Below, piece after piece: positions 1 to 6,503 of a DNA stretch of 37,422 nucleotides (positions are counted from its first letter, which is position 1; the number at the start of each line of letters is the position of its first letter). Both the position numbers and the translations under genes were made by a program. The DNA is from Tsukamurella sp. M9C (GTDB lineage Bacteria > Actinomycetota > Actinomycetes > Mycobacteriales > Mycobacteriaceae). The stretch spans positions 1 through 37,422 of the forward strand of contig NZ_JAIULG010000050.1 in the NCBI RefSeq assembly GCF_020169415.1, written 5' to 3'. The notes beneath the pieces were generated by a model, which saw only the letters and a list, made by a program, of their open reading frames with translations, had not been told where the DNA came from and did no database searches.

Positions 1-2
1 GT

Positions 3-602
3 GCTGTGCTGGTCACCTGGTCGTCCCCGCATCCGGCGGCGGACTTCAAGGTCAGCCGGCAGCGGCCCGACGGTGGCTGGACGGTCGTCGGCCGCACCCG
101 CGAGACCCGGCTCGAGGACGGCGGCGCGCCCCGCCGCGCGGTGCCGGTCTACGCCGTGATCGCGATGGTCGACGGGGTCCCGTCGACCGAGGCCCGCTCC
201 GACGCCCGCCCCGCCCCGGTGCCGGCGCCATCGACTCCCGCACGGCCGCGACCCGTATCCCCGGCCCCGGGCCCGGCGCCGGCACCGTCGACACCGGCGG
301 AGTTCCCGGCGATCGCGAACGTGGCGCTCACCGACGGCCGGCTCACCTTCGACTGGCCGCCCGAGGTGACGGAGGTCTACGTGTCCTCGCGGGTCGGCGG
401 ACCGCCGCGCTCGCCCGTCGACCCGACCGCGCGGTCGTGGAAGGTGACCAACACGCGCTACCAGATCGACGGCGGCGCAGTCCTTCCCGGCGACCTGGCC
501 CGCCCGGCGCACCTCGCCGTGGCCGCATGCCGCCGCGGCCCCGACGGCGCGCTGCTCCTCGCGCCCGATTTCGCCGCGACCGCGCACCTGCGGTTGGATT
601 GA
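3..602 (+). CDS. C-terminal part of a fibronectin type III-like protein
   Basis: The reading frame is open from the left edge of the window, so the true start lies outside; a GTG at 6 is only an internal candidate. About 199 residues are visible. Two beta-rich segments, roughly residues 1-65 and 100-198, resemble fibronectin type III repeats: a 'VTWSSP' opening, aromatic and charged strand patterns, and a second 'LTFDWP' opening. They are joined by a linker of about 35 residues almost wholly Pro and Ala. No catalytic motif, membrane segment or sorting signal is visible. The stop lies 3 bp before the next gene, so the two are probably co-transcribed. FnIII-like modules usually mediate binding, and the rest of the protein would decide the role. 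Family assignment is tentative. Confidence 0.6.
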   Translation, partial: AVLVTWSSPHPAADFKVSRQRPDGGWTVVGRTRETRLEDGGAPRRAVPVYAVIAMVDGVPSTEARSDARPAPVPAPSTPARPRPVSPAPGPAPAPSTPAEFPAIANVALTDGRLTFDWPPEVTEVYVSSRVGGPPRSPVDPTARSWKVTNTRYQIDGGAVLPGDLARPAHLAVAACRRGPDGALLLAPDFAATAHLRLD

Positions 603-605
603 CGG

Positions 606-1802
606 GTGTCACAACCCCGCGCAGACTCCCGAGGAAACCTGCGGCTGGCCCTGATCCTGGGCTCGCTGTCGGCGTTCGGTCCCATCACGACCGACCTCTA
701 CCTCCCCGCCCTTCCCGCCGCCGCCGCGGATCTCGACGCCTCACAGCCGGCGATCCAGGCGACGCTCACCGCGTGCCTGATCGGCCTCGCCGTGGGGCAG
801 ATCTTCGTGGGCCCGCTGTCGGATTCGATCGGGCGGCGACGACCGATGGTCGTCGGGATGGCGCTGTTCATCCTCAGCTCGCTGCTGTGCGCGGTCGCCC
901 CGTCCGTGTACCTGCTCGACGTCGCCCGACTGCTGCAGGGCGCCGCGGGCGCGGCCGGGATCGTGCTGAGCCTCGCCATCGTCCGAGACCTGTTCGACGG
1001 TGTCGCCGCCGCCCGGATGATCGCCGCGCTCATGGCCGTCGGCGGCGTGGCCCCGATCGTCGCGCCGCTCGCGGGCGCCCAGCTGCTGCGGTTCATGGAC
1101 TGGCGCGGCCTGTTCGTGGTGCTCGCGGCGCTCGGCGTGGCACTGCTCGTGATCGCCGCCGCCAAGGTGCCGGAGACGCTGCCGAAGGCGGACCGTCGGC
1201 CGGTGGGCTGGGCGTCAGTGGCGGGCGGCTTCGCGTCCCTCGCGCTGGACCGGCGCTTCGTCGCGCTCACGCTGACCGGCGGCCTCGCCTTCGCTGCCAT
1301 GTTCGCCTACATCTCCACCTCCGCCTTCGTCTTCCAGAGCCACTACGGCTACACCGAGTCGCAGTTCAGCATCGTCTTCGCGGTGAACGCCGTGGGCCTG
1401 CTCACCACGAACCTGATCGGCGGGCGGCTCGTGGGCCGCGTGCCGGTCGCGTCGCTGGTGCGGATCGGGCTCGCGGGCATGGTGATCGGCTCGATCGCGT
1501 CGCTGGTCACGCTGGCGATGGGGAATCCGCCGCTGGTGATCGTCTCGCTGTTCGTCACCGTCTCGAGCCTCGGCCTCGTCATGCCGACGGTGGCGGCCCT
1601 CGCCCTCGACGACCACGGGAACCTGGCCGGCACCGCCTCCGCGGCGCTCGGCGCGGCCCGGATGGTGCTGGGCGGCGTCGCAGCCCTGTTCGCCGGTATC
1701 GGCGGGAACCCGGTGGTGCTCGGCACGGTGATGGTGCTGTGCGCGGTGGGTGCCGCGCTCTCCTTCGCCGCCGCCAAGCGAGCGCCAACCGCGAGCCGGT
1801 AA
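606..1802 (+). CDS. MFS drug efflux transporter, Bcr/CflA type
   Basis: A 398-residue, roughly 12-helix transporter of the major facilitator superfamily, inner membrane. The opening (residues about 12-35, 'GPITTDLYLPALP') and the loop 2-3 signature around 'GPLSDSIGRRRP' are typical of the Bcr/CflA subfamily, proton-driven exporters known for bicyclomycin, chloramphenicol and sulfonamide. Length is normal (about 400). A GTG start at 606 is taken because it follows the previous stop by only 3 bp and gives the standard N-terminus. The substrate here cannot be read from sequence. The stop codon TAA doubles as the first bases of the -10 box of the next gene. Confidence 0.85.
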   Translation: MSQPRADSRGNLRLALILGSLSAFGPITTDLYLPALPAAAADLDASQPAIQATLTACLIGLAVGQIFVGPLSDSIGRRRPMVVGMALFILSSLLCAVAPSVYLLDVARLLQGAAGAAGIVLSLAIVRDLFDGVAAARMIAALMAVGGVAPIVAPLAGAQLLRFMDWRGLFVVLAALGVALLVIAAAKVPETLPKADRRPVGWASVAGGFASLALDRRFVALTLTGGLAFAAMFAYISTSAFVFQSHYGYTESQFSIVFAVNAVGLLTTNLIGGRLVGRVPVASLVRIGLAGMVIGSIASLVTLAMGNPPLVIVSLFVTVSSLGLVMPTVAALALDDHGNLAGTASAALGAARMVLGGVAALFAGIGGNPVVLGTVMVLCAVGAALSFAAAKRAPTASR

Positions 1803-1805
1803 CGT
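1800..1805 (+). promoter_or_regulatory. -10 box TAACGT for a leaderless M48 protease mRNA
   Basis: TAACGT fits the actinobacterial TANNNT -10 consensus and ends 7 nt before the ATG at 1813, so transcription would begin at or next to the start codon. The box uses the TAA stop of the upstream transporter. No clear -35 hexamer is visible. Confidence 0.45.
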
Positions 1806-1812
1806 GGCCGAC

Positions 1813-2880
1813 ATGACCGATTCAGTGTCCCGAAGCTACCGTTCGCTGCCCGGAATCAGCACCCGCGCGTGGGAGCACCCCGCCGACCGCGCGGCCCTCG
1901 TCGCGCTGCGCAACCTCAAGGGTTTCGACACCGTCCTCAAGGCCATCTCCGCGCTGCTGCGCGAGCGCCAGCACCGCCTGCTCTTCCTCGCCTCCGGCGT
2001 GCGCGTGGACGACCGGCAGTTCCCGCACCTGCACGATCTGCTCACCGACTGCGTCCGGGTGCTCGACGCCCCGTCGACGCCCGAGCTGTACGTCGTGCAG
2101 GACCCGACGGTGAACGCCATGACCATCGGCATGGACACGCCCTTCATCGTGATCAACACCGGCCTGCTGGACCTGCTCGACGAGGAGGAGCAGCGTTTCG
2201 TCGTGGGCCACGAGCTGGGGCACGCGCTCTCCGGGCACGCGGTGTACCGCACGATGCTCATGCACCTCCTGCGCCTCGCGGGCAGCTTCGGCTGGGTGCC
2301 GATCGGCGGCTGGGCGCTGCGGGCGATCGTCGCCGCGCTCATGGAGTGGCAGCGCAAGTCCGAGCTGTCGGGCGACCGCGCGGGCCTGCTGTGCGTGCAG
2401 GATCCCGACGTCGCGATGCGCGTGCACATGAAGACGGCCGGCGGCACCAAGCTCTCCGAGATGGACACGCAGCGCTTCCTCGCCCAGGCGGCCGAGTACG
2501 AGCGCACCGGCGACCTGCGCGACGGCGTGCTCAAGCTGCTCAACCTGGAGCTGCAGTCGCACCCCTTCTCCGTGCTGCGTGCGGCGGACCTCAACCGCTG
2601 GGTGGAGCGCGGCGACTACGGCCGCATCGTCGGCGGCGAGTACCCGCAGCGCGCCGACGACGACAAGGCCAGCCCCGCCGAGGAGTTCAAGGCCGCGGCG
2701 CGCGGGTACAAGGACGGCTTCGACGCCTCCGCCGATCCGCTGATCACCACCCTGCGCGACTTCGGTTCCTCCGCCGTGAACACCGTCGGCCAGGGCGTGA
2801 CCGACGTCGCGACCGGCGTCGGCCGCAAGATCGACGAGTGGCGCCGGAACTCGGCGCGGAAGCGCGACGAGGACGAGTGA
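1813..2880 (+). CDS. M48 family zinc metalloprotease
   Basis: 355 residues. The zinc site is visible as HELGH at residues 133-137 (His133, Glu134, His137), and the third ligand is probably Glu184 in 'KSELSGDRAG', matching the ExxxD motif of M48 (Ste24/HtpX-like) proteases. A hydrophobic stretch at about 150-177 lies between these motifs, where HtpX/Ste24 proteins have membrane helices; the rest is soluble. The C-terminal 90 residues are charged and alpha-helical, with no family match I recognise. ATG 1813 is chosen over an upstream in-frame codon at 1750 because 1750 lies inside the transporter gene and a -10 box sits 7 nt before 1813. Its stop overlaps the next start by 4 bp (GTGA), so translation is coupled. 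Substrate unknown. Confidence 0.85.
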   Translation: MTDSVSRSYRSLPGISTRAWEHPADRAALVALRNLKGFDTVLKAISALLRERQHRLLFLASGVRVDDRQFPHLHDLLTDCVRVLDAPSTPELYVVQDPTVNAMTIGMDTPFIVINTGLLDLLDEEEQRFVVGHELGHALSGHAVYRTMLMHLLRLAGSFGWVPIGGWALRAIVAALMEWQRKSELSGDRAGLLCVQDPDVAMRVHMKTAGGTKLSEMDTQRFLAQAAEYERTGDLRDGVLKLLNLELQSHPFSVLRAADLNRWVERGDYGRIVGGEYPQRADDDKASPAEEFKAAARGYKDGFDASADPLITTLRDFGSSAVNTVGQGVTDVATGVGRKIDEWRRNSARKRDEDE

Positions 2881-3956
2881 GCACGCCCCCGCTCGGGCCG
2901 GACGACGCGCCCGAGCCGCCGGAATCCCCGGAGCACGCCGAATCCTCGGCCAACGCGGAGTCCCCCGCACCTGACGCCGAGCCGGCCCCGGAACCGGAGC
3001 CGGCCGCTGAGCCGGAAGCGACCGCCGAGCCGAAGACCGTGCCGCTGAGCCGGCGGCCCGCCGTCCTCACCATGCTGGCGCTCATCGTGGTGTGCGTGAT
3101 CGGCAGCCTCCTCATGCGGTCGATGAACGGCTGGCTCAACCAGACCTCGGTGTTCTACGTCGGGCTGCCGGCACTGTTGGCCGCCCTGCTGGTGATCTCG
3201 CGCCCGTCGACGAGCGCCTACGGCATCGTGCTCAAGGGCACGACCCTCTTCCTGCTGATCGCGACCATCTTCGCGGGCGAGGGCGTCGTCTGCGTCCTCT
3301 TCGCGGCCCCGCTCGTCTACGCCGTCGCGCTGCTGGTCGCGGCGCTCATCAACGCCGGGCGGAAGTCCGGGCGGGGCGCGCGGGCGATCGTCGTCCCGGC
3401 GGTGCTGCTCGCCGTCGCCTCGACCGAGGGCGCCGTGCCCGCGCTGACGCTCCCCGCCGAGAACACCGTCTCCGCCGAACGCATCGTGGCGGCCACGCCC
3501 GAGCAGGTCCGCGCCGCCGTCGCCGCGCCGCTGCGCTTCGCCGAGCCCTCGGGCGCGCTGGCGCTCGGCTTCCCCCGCCCGCTCGAGGATCACCCGGAGG
3601 GGCTCGATCCGGGCGACGCCCGGCACATCGTCTTCAGTGGCGCGCCGCAGCGCGCCGCGATGCTGCACGGGCACCACTGGGGCACGGCACCGTCGACCCT
3701 GACGCTGCGCGTGGCCGCGGCGGGCGACCGCTCCGTGGACTACGTCGCGGAGCACGACGCCACCCCGATCGCCACCTGGCTCACCTGGCGCGCGTCGACG
3801 GTGCGGTGGGAGCCGGTCGACGGCGGCACGCGCGTCACCTGGTCGCTCACGTTCGACCGGCGCCTCGCGCCGGCGGCGTACTGGACCCCGCTCGAGCGCA
3901 CGGTCGCGCAACGCGCCGCGGACTACCTCATCGGCTCGCTGGCCCTGCCCTCCTGA
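2877..3956 (+). CDS. Membrane protein with a C-terminal SRPBCC-like domain
   Basis: 359 residues starting at GTG 2877, which overlaps the protease stop by 4 bp. Residues 1-55 are a low-complexity Pro/Glu/Ala tail. Four or five hydrophobic helices follow (about 62-80, 90-107, 115-160 containing two, 170-185). The C-terminal 170 residues look like a START/polyketide-cyclase (SRPBCC) fold, with a 'TPEQVRAAVAAPLRF' opening and a late 'TRVTWSLTFDRRL' strand, which in this superfamily binds hydrophobic ligands. The SRPBCC call rests on general pattern only. Coupling to the M48 protease and to the methyltransferase-like gene 1 bp downstream suggests one functional unit at the membrane. Confidence 0.7.
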   Translation: MSTPPLGPDDAPEPPESPEHAESSANAESPAPDAEPAPEPEPAAEPEATAEPKTVPLSRRPAVLTMLALIVVCVIGSLLMRSMNGWLNQTSVFYVGLPALLAALLVISRPSTSAYGIVLKGTTLFLLIATIFAGEGVVCVLFAAPLVYAVALLVAALINAGRKSGRGARAIVVPAVLLAVASTEGAVPALTLPAENTVSAERIVAATPEQVRAAVAAPLRFAEPSGALALGFPRPLEDHPEGLDPGDARHIVFSGAPQRAAMLHGHHWGTAPSTLTLRVAAAGDRSVDYVAEHDATPIATWLTWRASTVRWEPVDGGTRVTWSLTFDRRLAPAAYWTPLERTVAQRAADYLIGSLALPS

Positions 3957-3957
3957 C

Positions 3958-5244
3958 GTGCCCACGGACCTCCCCCTCGACGTGCTGCGCCCGGCGGTCG
4001 CCCTGGTGCCGTGGCTCCTCGCGGCCGCCGCGGCGGTCACGGCGGACCGGCCGCGCCGGGCCGGGGCCGCGCTGGCGACGCTGTGGAACGCGGTGGCGCT
4101 GCTCGCCCTCAACGCCGCGGCCGTCCGGCTCGGCCTGTGGTCCTTCGGCACCGCGTCGCAGCCGGTCACGGGGTCGGTATGGGCGGGCGTGCCGGTGGAC
4201 GTCGTCCTCGGCTGGGCGGTGTTGTGGGGCGCGGTCCCCGTCCTGCTCGGCGCGGTGGTGCGGCCCGCGCTCACCGGCGCGGTGCTCGTGGCCGGCGATC
4301 TGATCGCGATGGCCTCGCTGGCGCCGCTCGTGGTCCTGGGCCCCGGCTGGCTGTGGGGCGAGGCGGCGGCGGTCGCCGTGGCCCTCGTGCCGGGGCTCCT
4401 GCTGGGCGAACTGACGGCGCGCGGCCGCGCCGTCCGGGTGCGGTCGTGGCTGCAGACGGTGCTGTTCACGGCGATCCTGGCGTGGTGCCTGCCGACGGTC
4501 GCGCTGGGCTTCGCCCACCGCACGTGGGGCGAGGCGCTCGCCGCGTGGCCGCGGCCCGTCCTGTCGTTGTGGATCCAGGCCGGCGTGCTGCTCGCGATCG
4601 TCGCGCAGCGCGCGGTCGCAGAGTTCGCCGAGCACGGCGGCACGCCGTTCCCGTGGGATCCGCCGCCGCGCCTGGTCCGGACGGGTCCGTACGCCTACCT
4701 GGCCAATCCGATGCAGGCGTGCGCCGCGGCGATCCTGCTCGTCGAGGCGGCGGCCCTCCTCGAATGGCGGCTCGCCGCGGCTGCGGTGCTCGCGGCGGTG
4801 TTCGCCGCGGTCCTCGCCGCGCGGCACGAGGACGACGAGCTGACCGCGCGGTTCGGCCCCGCCTGGGGCGCGTACCGGCGAGCCGTGCGCGCGTGGCGCC
4901 CCCGCCTCCGGCCGGTCGACGGGAACGCTCCGGCGGAGCTGTGGGTGTCGGCGACGTGCTCGGTGTGCGCGCCGGTCGGCGCGTGGTTCGCTCGACGCAC
5001 CCTGGGACAGCTGACGATCCGTGCGGCGGAGGAGCATCCGGTGGGCCTGCGCCGTGTCCGGTACTCCCGACCGGACGGCACGGGCACCGCGTCGGGCCTC
5101 GCCGCGATCGGCCGAGGGCTCGAACACCTCGGCCTGGGCTGGACGGTCGTCGGCTGGATCCTGCGGGCCCCGGTCCTCGCGCCGGTGCTCCAGGTCGCGG
5201 CCGACGCCCTCGGCGGCGGGCCGCGCGAGCTCCGAGGGCGGTAG
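3958..5244 (+). CDS. Isoprenylcysteine methyltransferase-like membrane protein fused to a DCC-like domain
   Basis: 428 residues, GTG start at 3958, 1 bp after the previous stop. Residues 1-220 hold about six to seven hydrophobic helices. Residues 236-312 match the ICMT/PEMT/NnrU methyltransferase core: 'RTGPYAYLANPMQ' at 241-253, then an acidic residue pair and 'FGPAWGAYRRAV' at 299-310. Residues 328-420 resemble the thiol-disulfide oxidoreductase DCC family (DUF393): CSVC at 334-337, and a distal 'GLGWTVVGWILRAPVLAPV' segment typical of that family. The usual Asp-Gly before the CxxC is absent ('SAT' instead), so redox activity is uncertain. Expected role: S-adenosylmethionine-dependent methylation of a membrane substrate. 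Fusion is seen in the sequence; substrate is unknown. Confidence 0.72.
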   Translation: MPTDLPLDVLRPAVALVPWLLAAAAAVTADRPRRAGAALATLWNAVALLALNAAAVRLGLWSFGTASQPVTGSVWAGVPVDVVLGWAVLWGAVPVLLGAVVRPALTGAVLVAGDLIAMASLAPLVVLGPGWLWGEAAAVAVALVPGLLLGELTARGRAVRVRSWLQTVLFTAILAWCLPTVALGFAHRTWGEALAAWPRPVLSLWIQAGVLLAIVAQRAVAEFAEHGGTPFPWDPPPRLVRTGPYAYLANPMQACAAAILLVEAAALLEWRLAAAAVLAAVFAAVLAARHEDDELTARFGPAWGAYRRAVRAWRPRLRPVDGNAPAELWVSATCSVCAPVGAWFARRTLGQLTIRAAEEHPVGLRRVRYSRPDGTGTASGLAAIGRGLEHLGLGWTVVGWILRAPVLAPVLQVAADALGGGPRELRGR

Positions 5245-5245
5245 C

Positions 5246-5794
5246 TCAGGCCTGCGGGCTCAGCGCGTTCAGGTCGATCCGCAGCGGGCACGGCATCGTC
5301 GCCGTGAACGCACCCCGCACGGTCTCAGCGCGGTAGGCACCGTCGACCAGCGTCAACAGGACGCCGGACGGCCCGTCGTCGAGGTCGACGATCCAGTACG
5401 CGTCGATGCCCGCCCGCTCGTATTCGGCGCGCTTGACCACCTGGTCCGTACGCCTGTTATTCGGTGACAGGATCTCGACGACGAGGCGCACTCGCTCCGC
5501 GGGCATCGGCTGGCCGGCACCGCGCTCGAACAGCACCACGTCGGGTACGCGGATCGTGGGCCGCGCGCCGCCATCGATCACGACCTCGATCTCCGCCAAG
5601 CATCGGTGGCTGCGGTCGATCTGCCCCCTGATCTGGTGACACAGCTCGATCATCGCCTCCGCGTGATCCAGCCTCGGCCTCGGCGACACGTCCACGACCC
5701 CCCGCACCAACTCGAACCGCGCCGATGTGTCCTCCCCCAAGGCACACCACTGCTCCAGCGACATCGTCTCCGGATGCTGCGGCGCGGCGGTCAT
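5246..5794 (-). CDS. Uma2 family (DUF820) PD-(D/E)XK endonuclease-like protein
   Basis: 182 residues. Landmarks of the Uma2 family are present in order: 'ARFELVRGVV' near residue 25, 'VPDVVLFERG' near 83-92, 'VVEILSPNN' near 106, a Lys in 'KRAEY', and 'GIDAYWIVDLD' near 130-140. The Asp and Glu/Lys positions fit a PD-(D/E)XK nuclease core. These proteins are abundant in cyanobacteria and actinobacteria and their biological role is unclear. ATG 5794 is chosen because a TACACT -10 box ends 7 nt upstream; a longer frame to 5887 would run through the divergent promoter region. It is convergent with the 3958-5244 gene with a 1-bp gap. Confidence 0.82.
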   Translation of the reverse strand: MTAAPQHPETMSLEQWCALGEDTSARFELVRGVVDVSPRPRLDHAEAMIELCHQIRGQIDRSHRCLAEIEVVIDGGARPTIRVPDVVLFERGAGQPMPAERVRLVVEILSPNNRRTDQVVKRAEYERAGIDAYWIVDLDDGPSGVLLTLVDGAYRAETVRGAFTATMPCPLRIDLNALSPQA

Positions 5795-5801
5795 GGGTCG
5801 C

Positions 5802-5807
5802 AGTGTA
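5802..5807 (-). promoter_or_regulatory. -10 box TACACT for a leaderless Uma2 mRNA
   Basis: On the minus strand TACACT lies 7 nt before the ATG at 5794, the spacing expected for a leaderless transcript. No Shine-Dalgarno sequence is present. Confidence 0.45.
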
Positions 5808-5821
5808 CGCCGCAACACCGA

Positions 5822-5835
5822 CGGACCACGGTCCG
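5822..5835. repeat. 14-bp inverted repeat in the divergent promoter region
   Basis: CGGACC-AC-GGTCCG, perfect 6-bp arms with a 2-bp centre, in the 140-bp region between the divergent Uma2 and M23 genes. It could be an operator for either gene; no regulator family is evident. Confidence 0.35.
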
Positions 5836-5855
5836 AAAGAGGCGATCGCAACCGC

Positions 5856-5884
5856 CCTGTGGATGGACCGTTTTCCTCCACAGG
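5856..5884. repeat. Inverted repeat CCTGTGGA / TCCACAGG upstream of the M23 gene
   Basis: Perfect 8-bp arms (5856-5863 and 5877-5884) with a 13-nt centre containing TTTTCC. The arms carry the TGTGGA core that is also part of DnaA boxes. It is followed directly by the second hairpin at 5907. Confidence 0.45.
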
Positions 5885-5906
5885 CACCCCGTTCCGGGCC
5901 GGTTGC

Positions 5907-5930
5907 CGACGGTGCCGTGCGGCACCGTCG
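5907..5930 (+). promoter_or_regulatory. Perfect 10-bp hairpin ending 4 nt before the M23 start codon
   Basis: CGACGGTGCC - GTGC - GGCACCGTCG, two copies of the window's repeated 10-mer in inverted orientation. The right arm ends at 5930 and the ATG is at 5935, so in RNA the hairpin would occupy the ribosome-binding region. No free Shine-Dalgarno sequence is visible. It may limit translation, or be a pair of motif copies placed outside coding sequence. Confidence 0.5.
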
Positions 5931-5934
5931 GGAC

Positions 5935-6444
5935 ATGCGCATCGTCACCCGCTCGGCACTCGCCCTGATCCTCGCCGTCCTCGCCGGCGCCGCGCCCGCA
6001 CGGGCGGCCGGCGACTACGACTGGCCGCTCGACCCCCGGCCGGCGGTCGCGCGGCCCTTCGCGAACCCGGAGAAGCGATGGCAGCCGGGGCACCGCGGCG
6101 CCGACCTCGCAGCCGCCCCCGGGCAGACGGTGTACGCCGCGGGCGTCGGCCGGGTGCACCACGTCGGGCGCGTGGACGACCGCGTCGTGGTGTCGGTGCT
6201 GCACCCGAACGGCCTGCTCACCACCTACGAGCCGATCGAGGAGCCCTCGGTCCGCGCTGGCGACGAGGTGGGGATCGGGACGCCGCTCGGGCGGGTGGCC
6301 GCCGGACACGAGGGCTGCCCCGCGGCCGCGTGCCTGCACTGGGGGCTCCGGCGGGGAGCGGGCCATGCGGCGCAGTACTTCAACCCGCTCCTGCTCGTCG
6401 GCGCCGCCCCGGTCCGGCTGCTCCCGGACGAGAGCACCGCTTGA
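5935..6444 (+). CDS. Secreted M23 (LytM-like) peptidoglycan endopeptidase
   Basis: 169 residues. A signal peptide covers about residues 1-24 (basic start, hydrophobic LALILAVLAGA, cleavage near 'ARA'). The rest is one LytM domain: zinc ligands His53 and Asp57 in 'GHRGAD', and the last motif at 133-135 reads Cys-Leu-His instead of the usual His-x-His, so the second His (zinc ligand) is kept but the general-base His is Cys. It resembles the short M23 protein Rv2891 of M. tuberculosis. Expected to act outside the membrane on peptide cross-links, or, if the Cys abolishes catalysis, as a regulator of other hydrolases. ATG 5935 gives a clean signal peptide. Confidence 0.82.
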   Translation: MRIVTRSALALILAVLAGAAPARAAGDYDWPLDPRPAVARPFANPEKRWQPGHRGADLAAAPGQTVYAAGVGRVHHVGRVDDRVVVSVLHPNGLLTTYEPIEEPSVRAGDEVGIGTPLGRVAAGHEGCPAAACLHWGLRRGAGHAAQYFNPLLLVGAAPVRLLPDESTA

Positions 6445-6503
6445 GGACCGACCTACCTGCCGGACGGCGCGCGAGCACCGTCGTCGGGTGCAACGATGGG
6501 ACC

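Noticed and set aside
2616-4643. 675-codon open frame on the minus strand opposite the membrane-protein genes
   Set aside because: High GC leaves few stops in antisense frames. The translation is Arg/Ala/Thr-rich with no motif, and the plus-strand genes are clearly real.
1813-5244. A true bacterial CAAX-processing pathway
   Set aside because: No prenyltransferase or CAAX-ended protein is visible; only the enzyme-family pairing is suggestive, so it is kept as a low-level idea.
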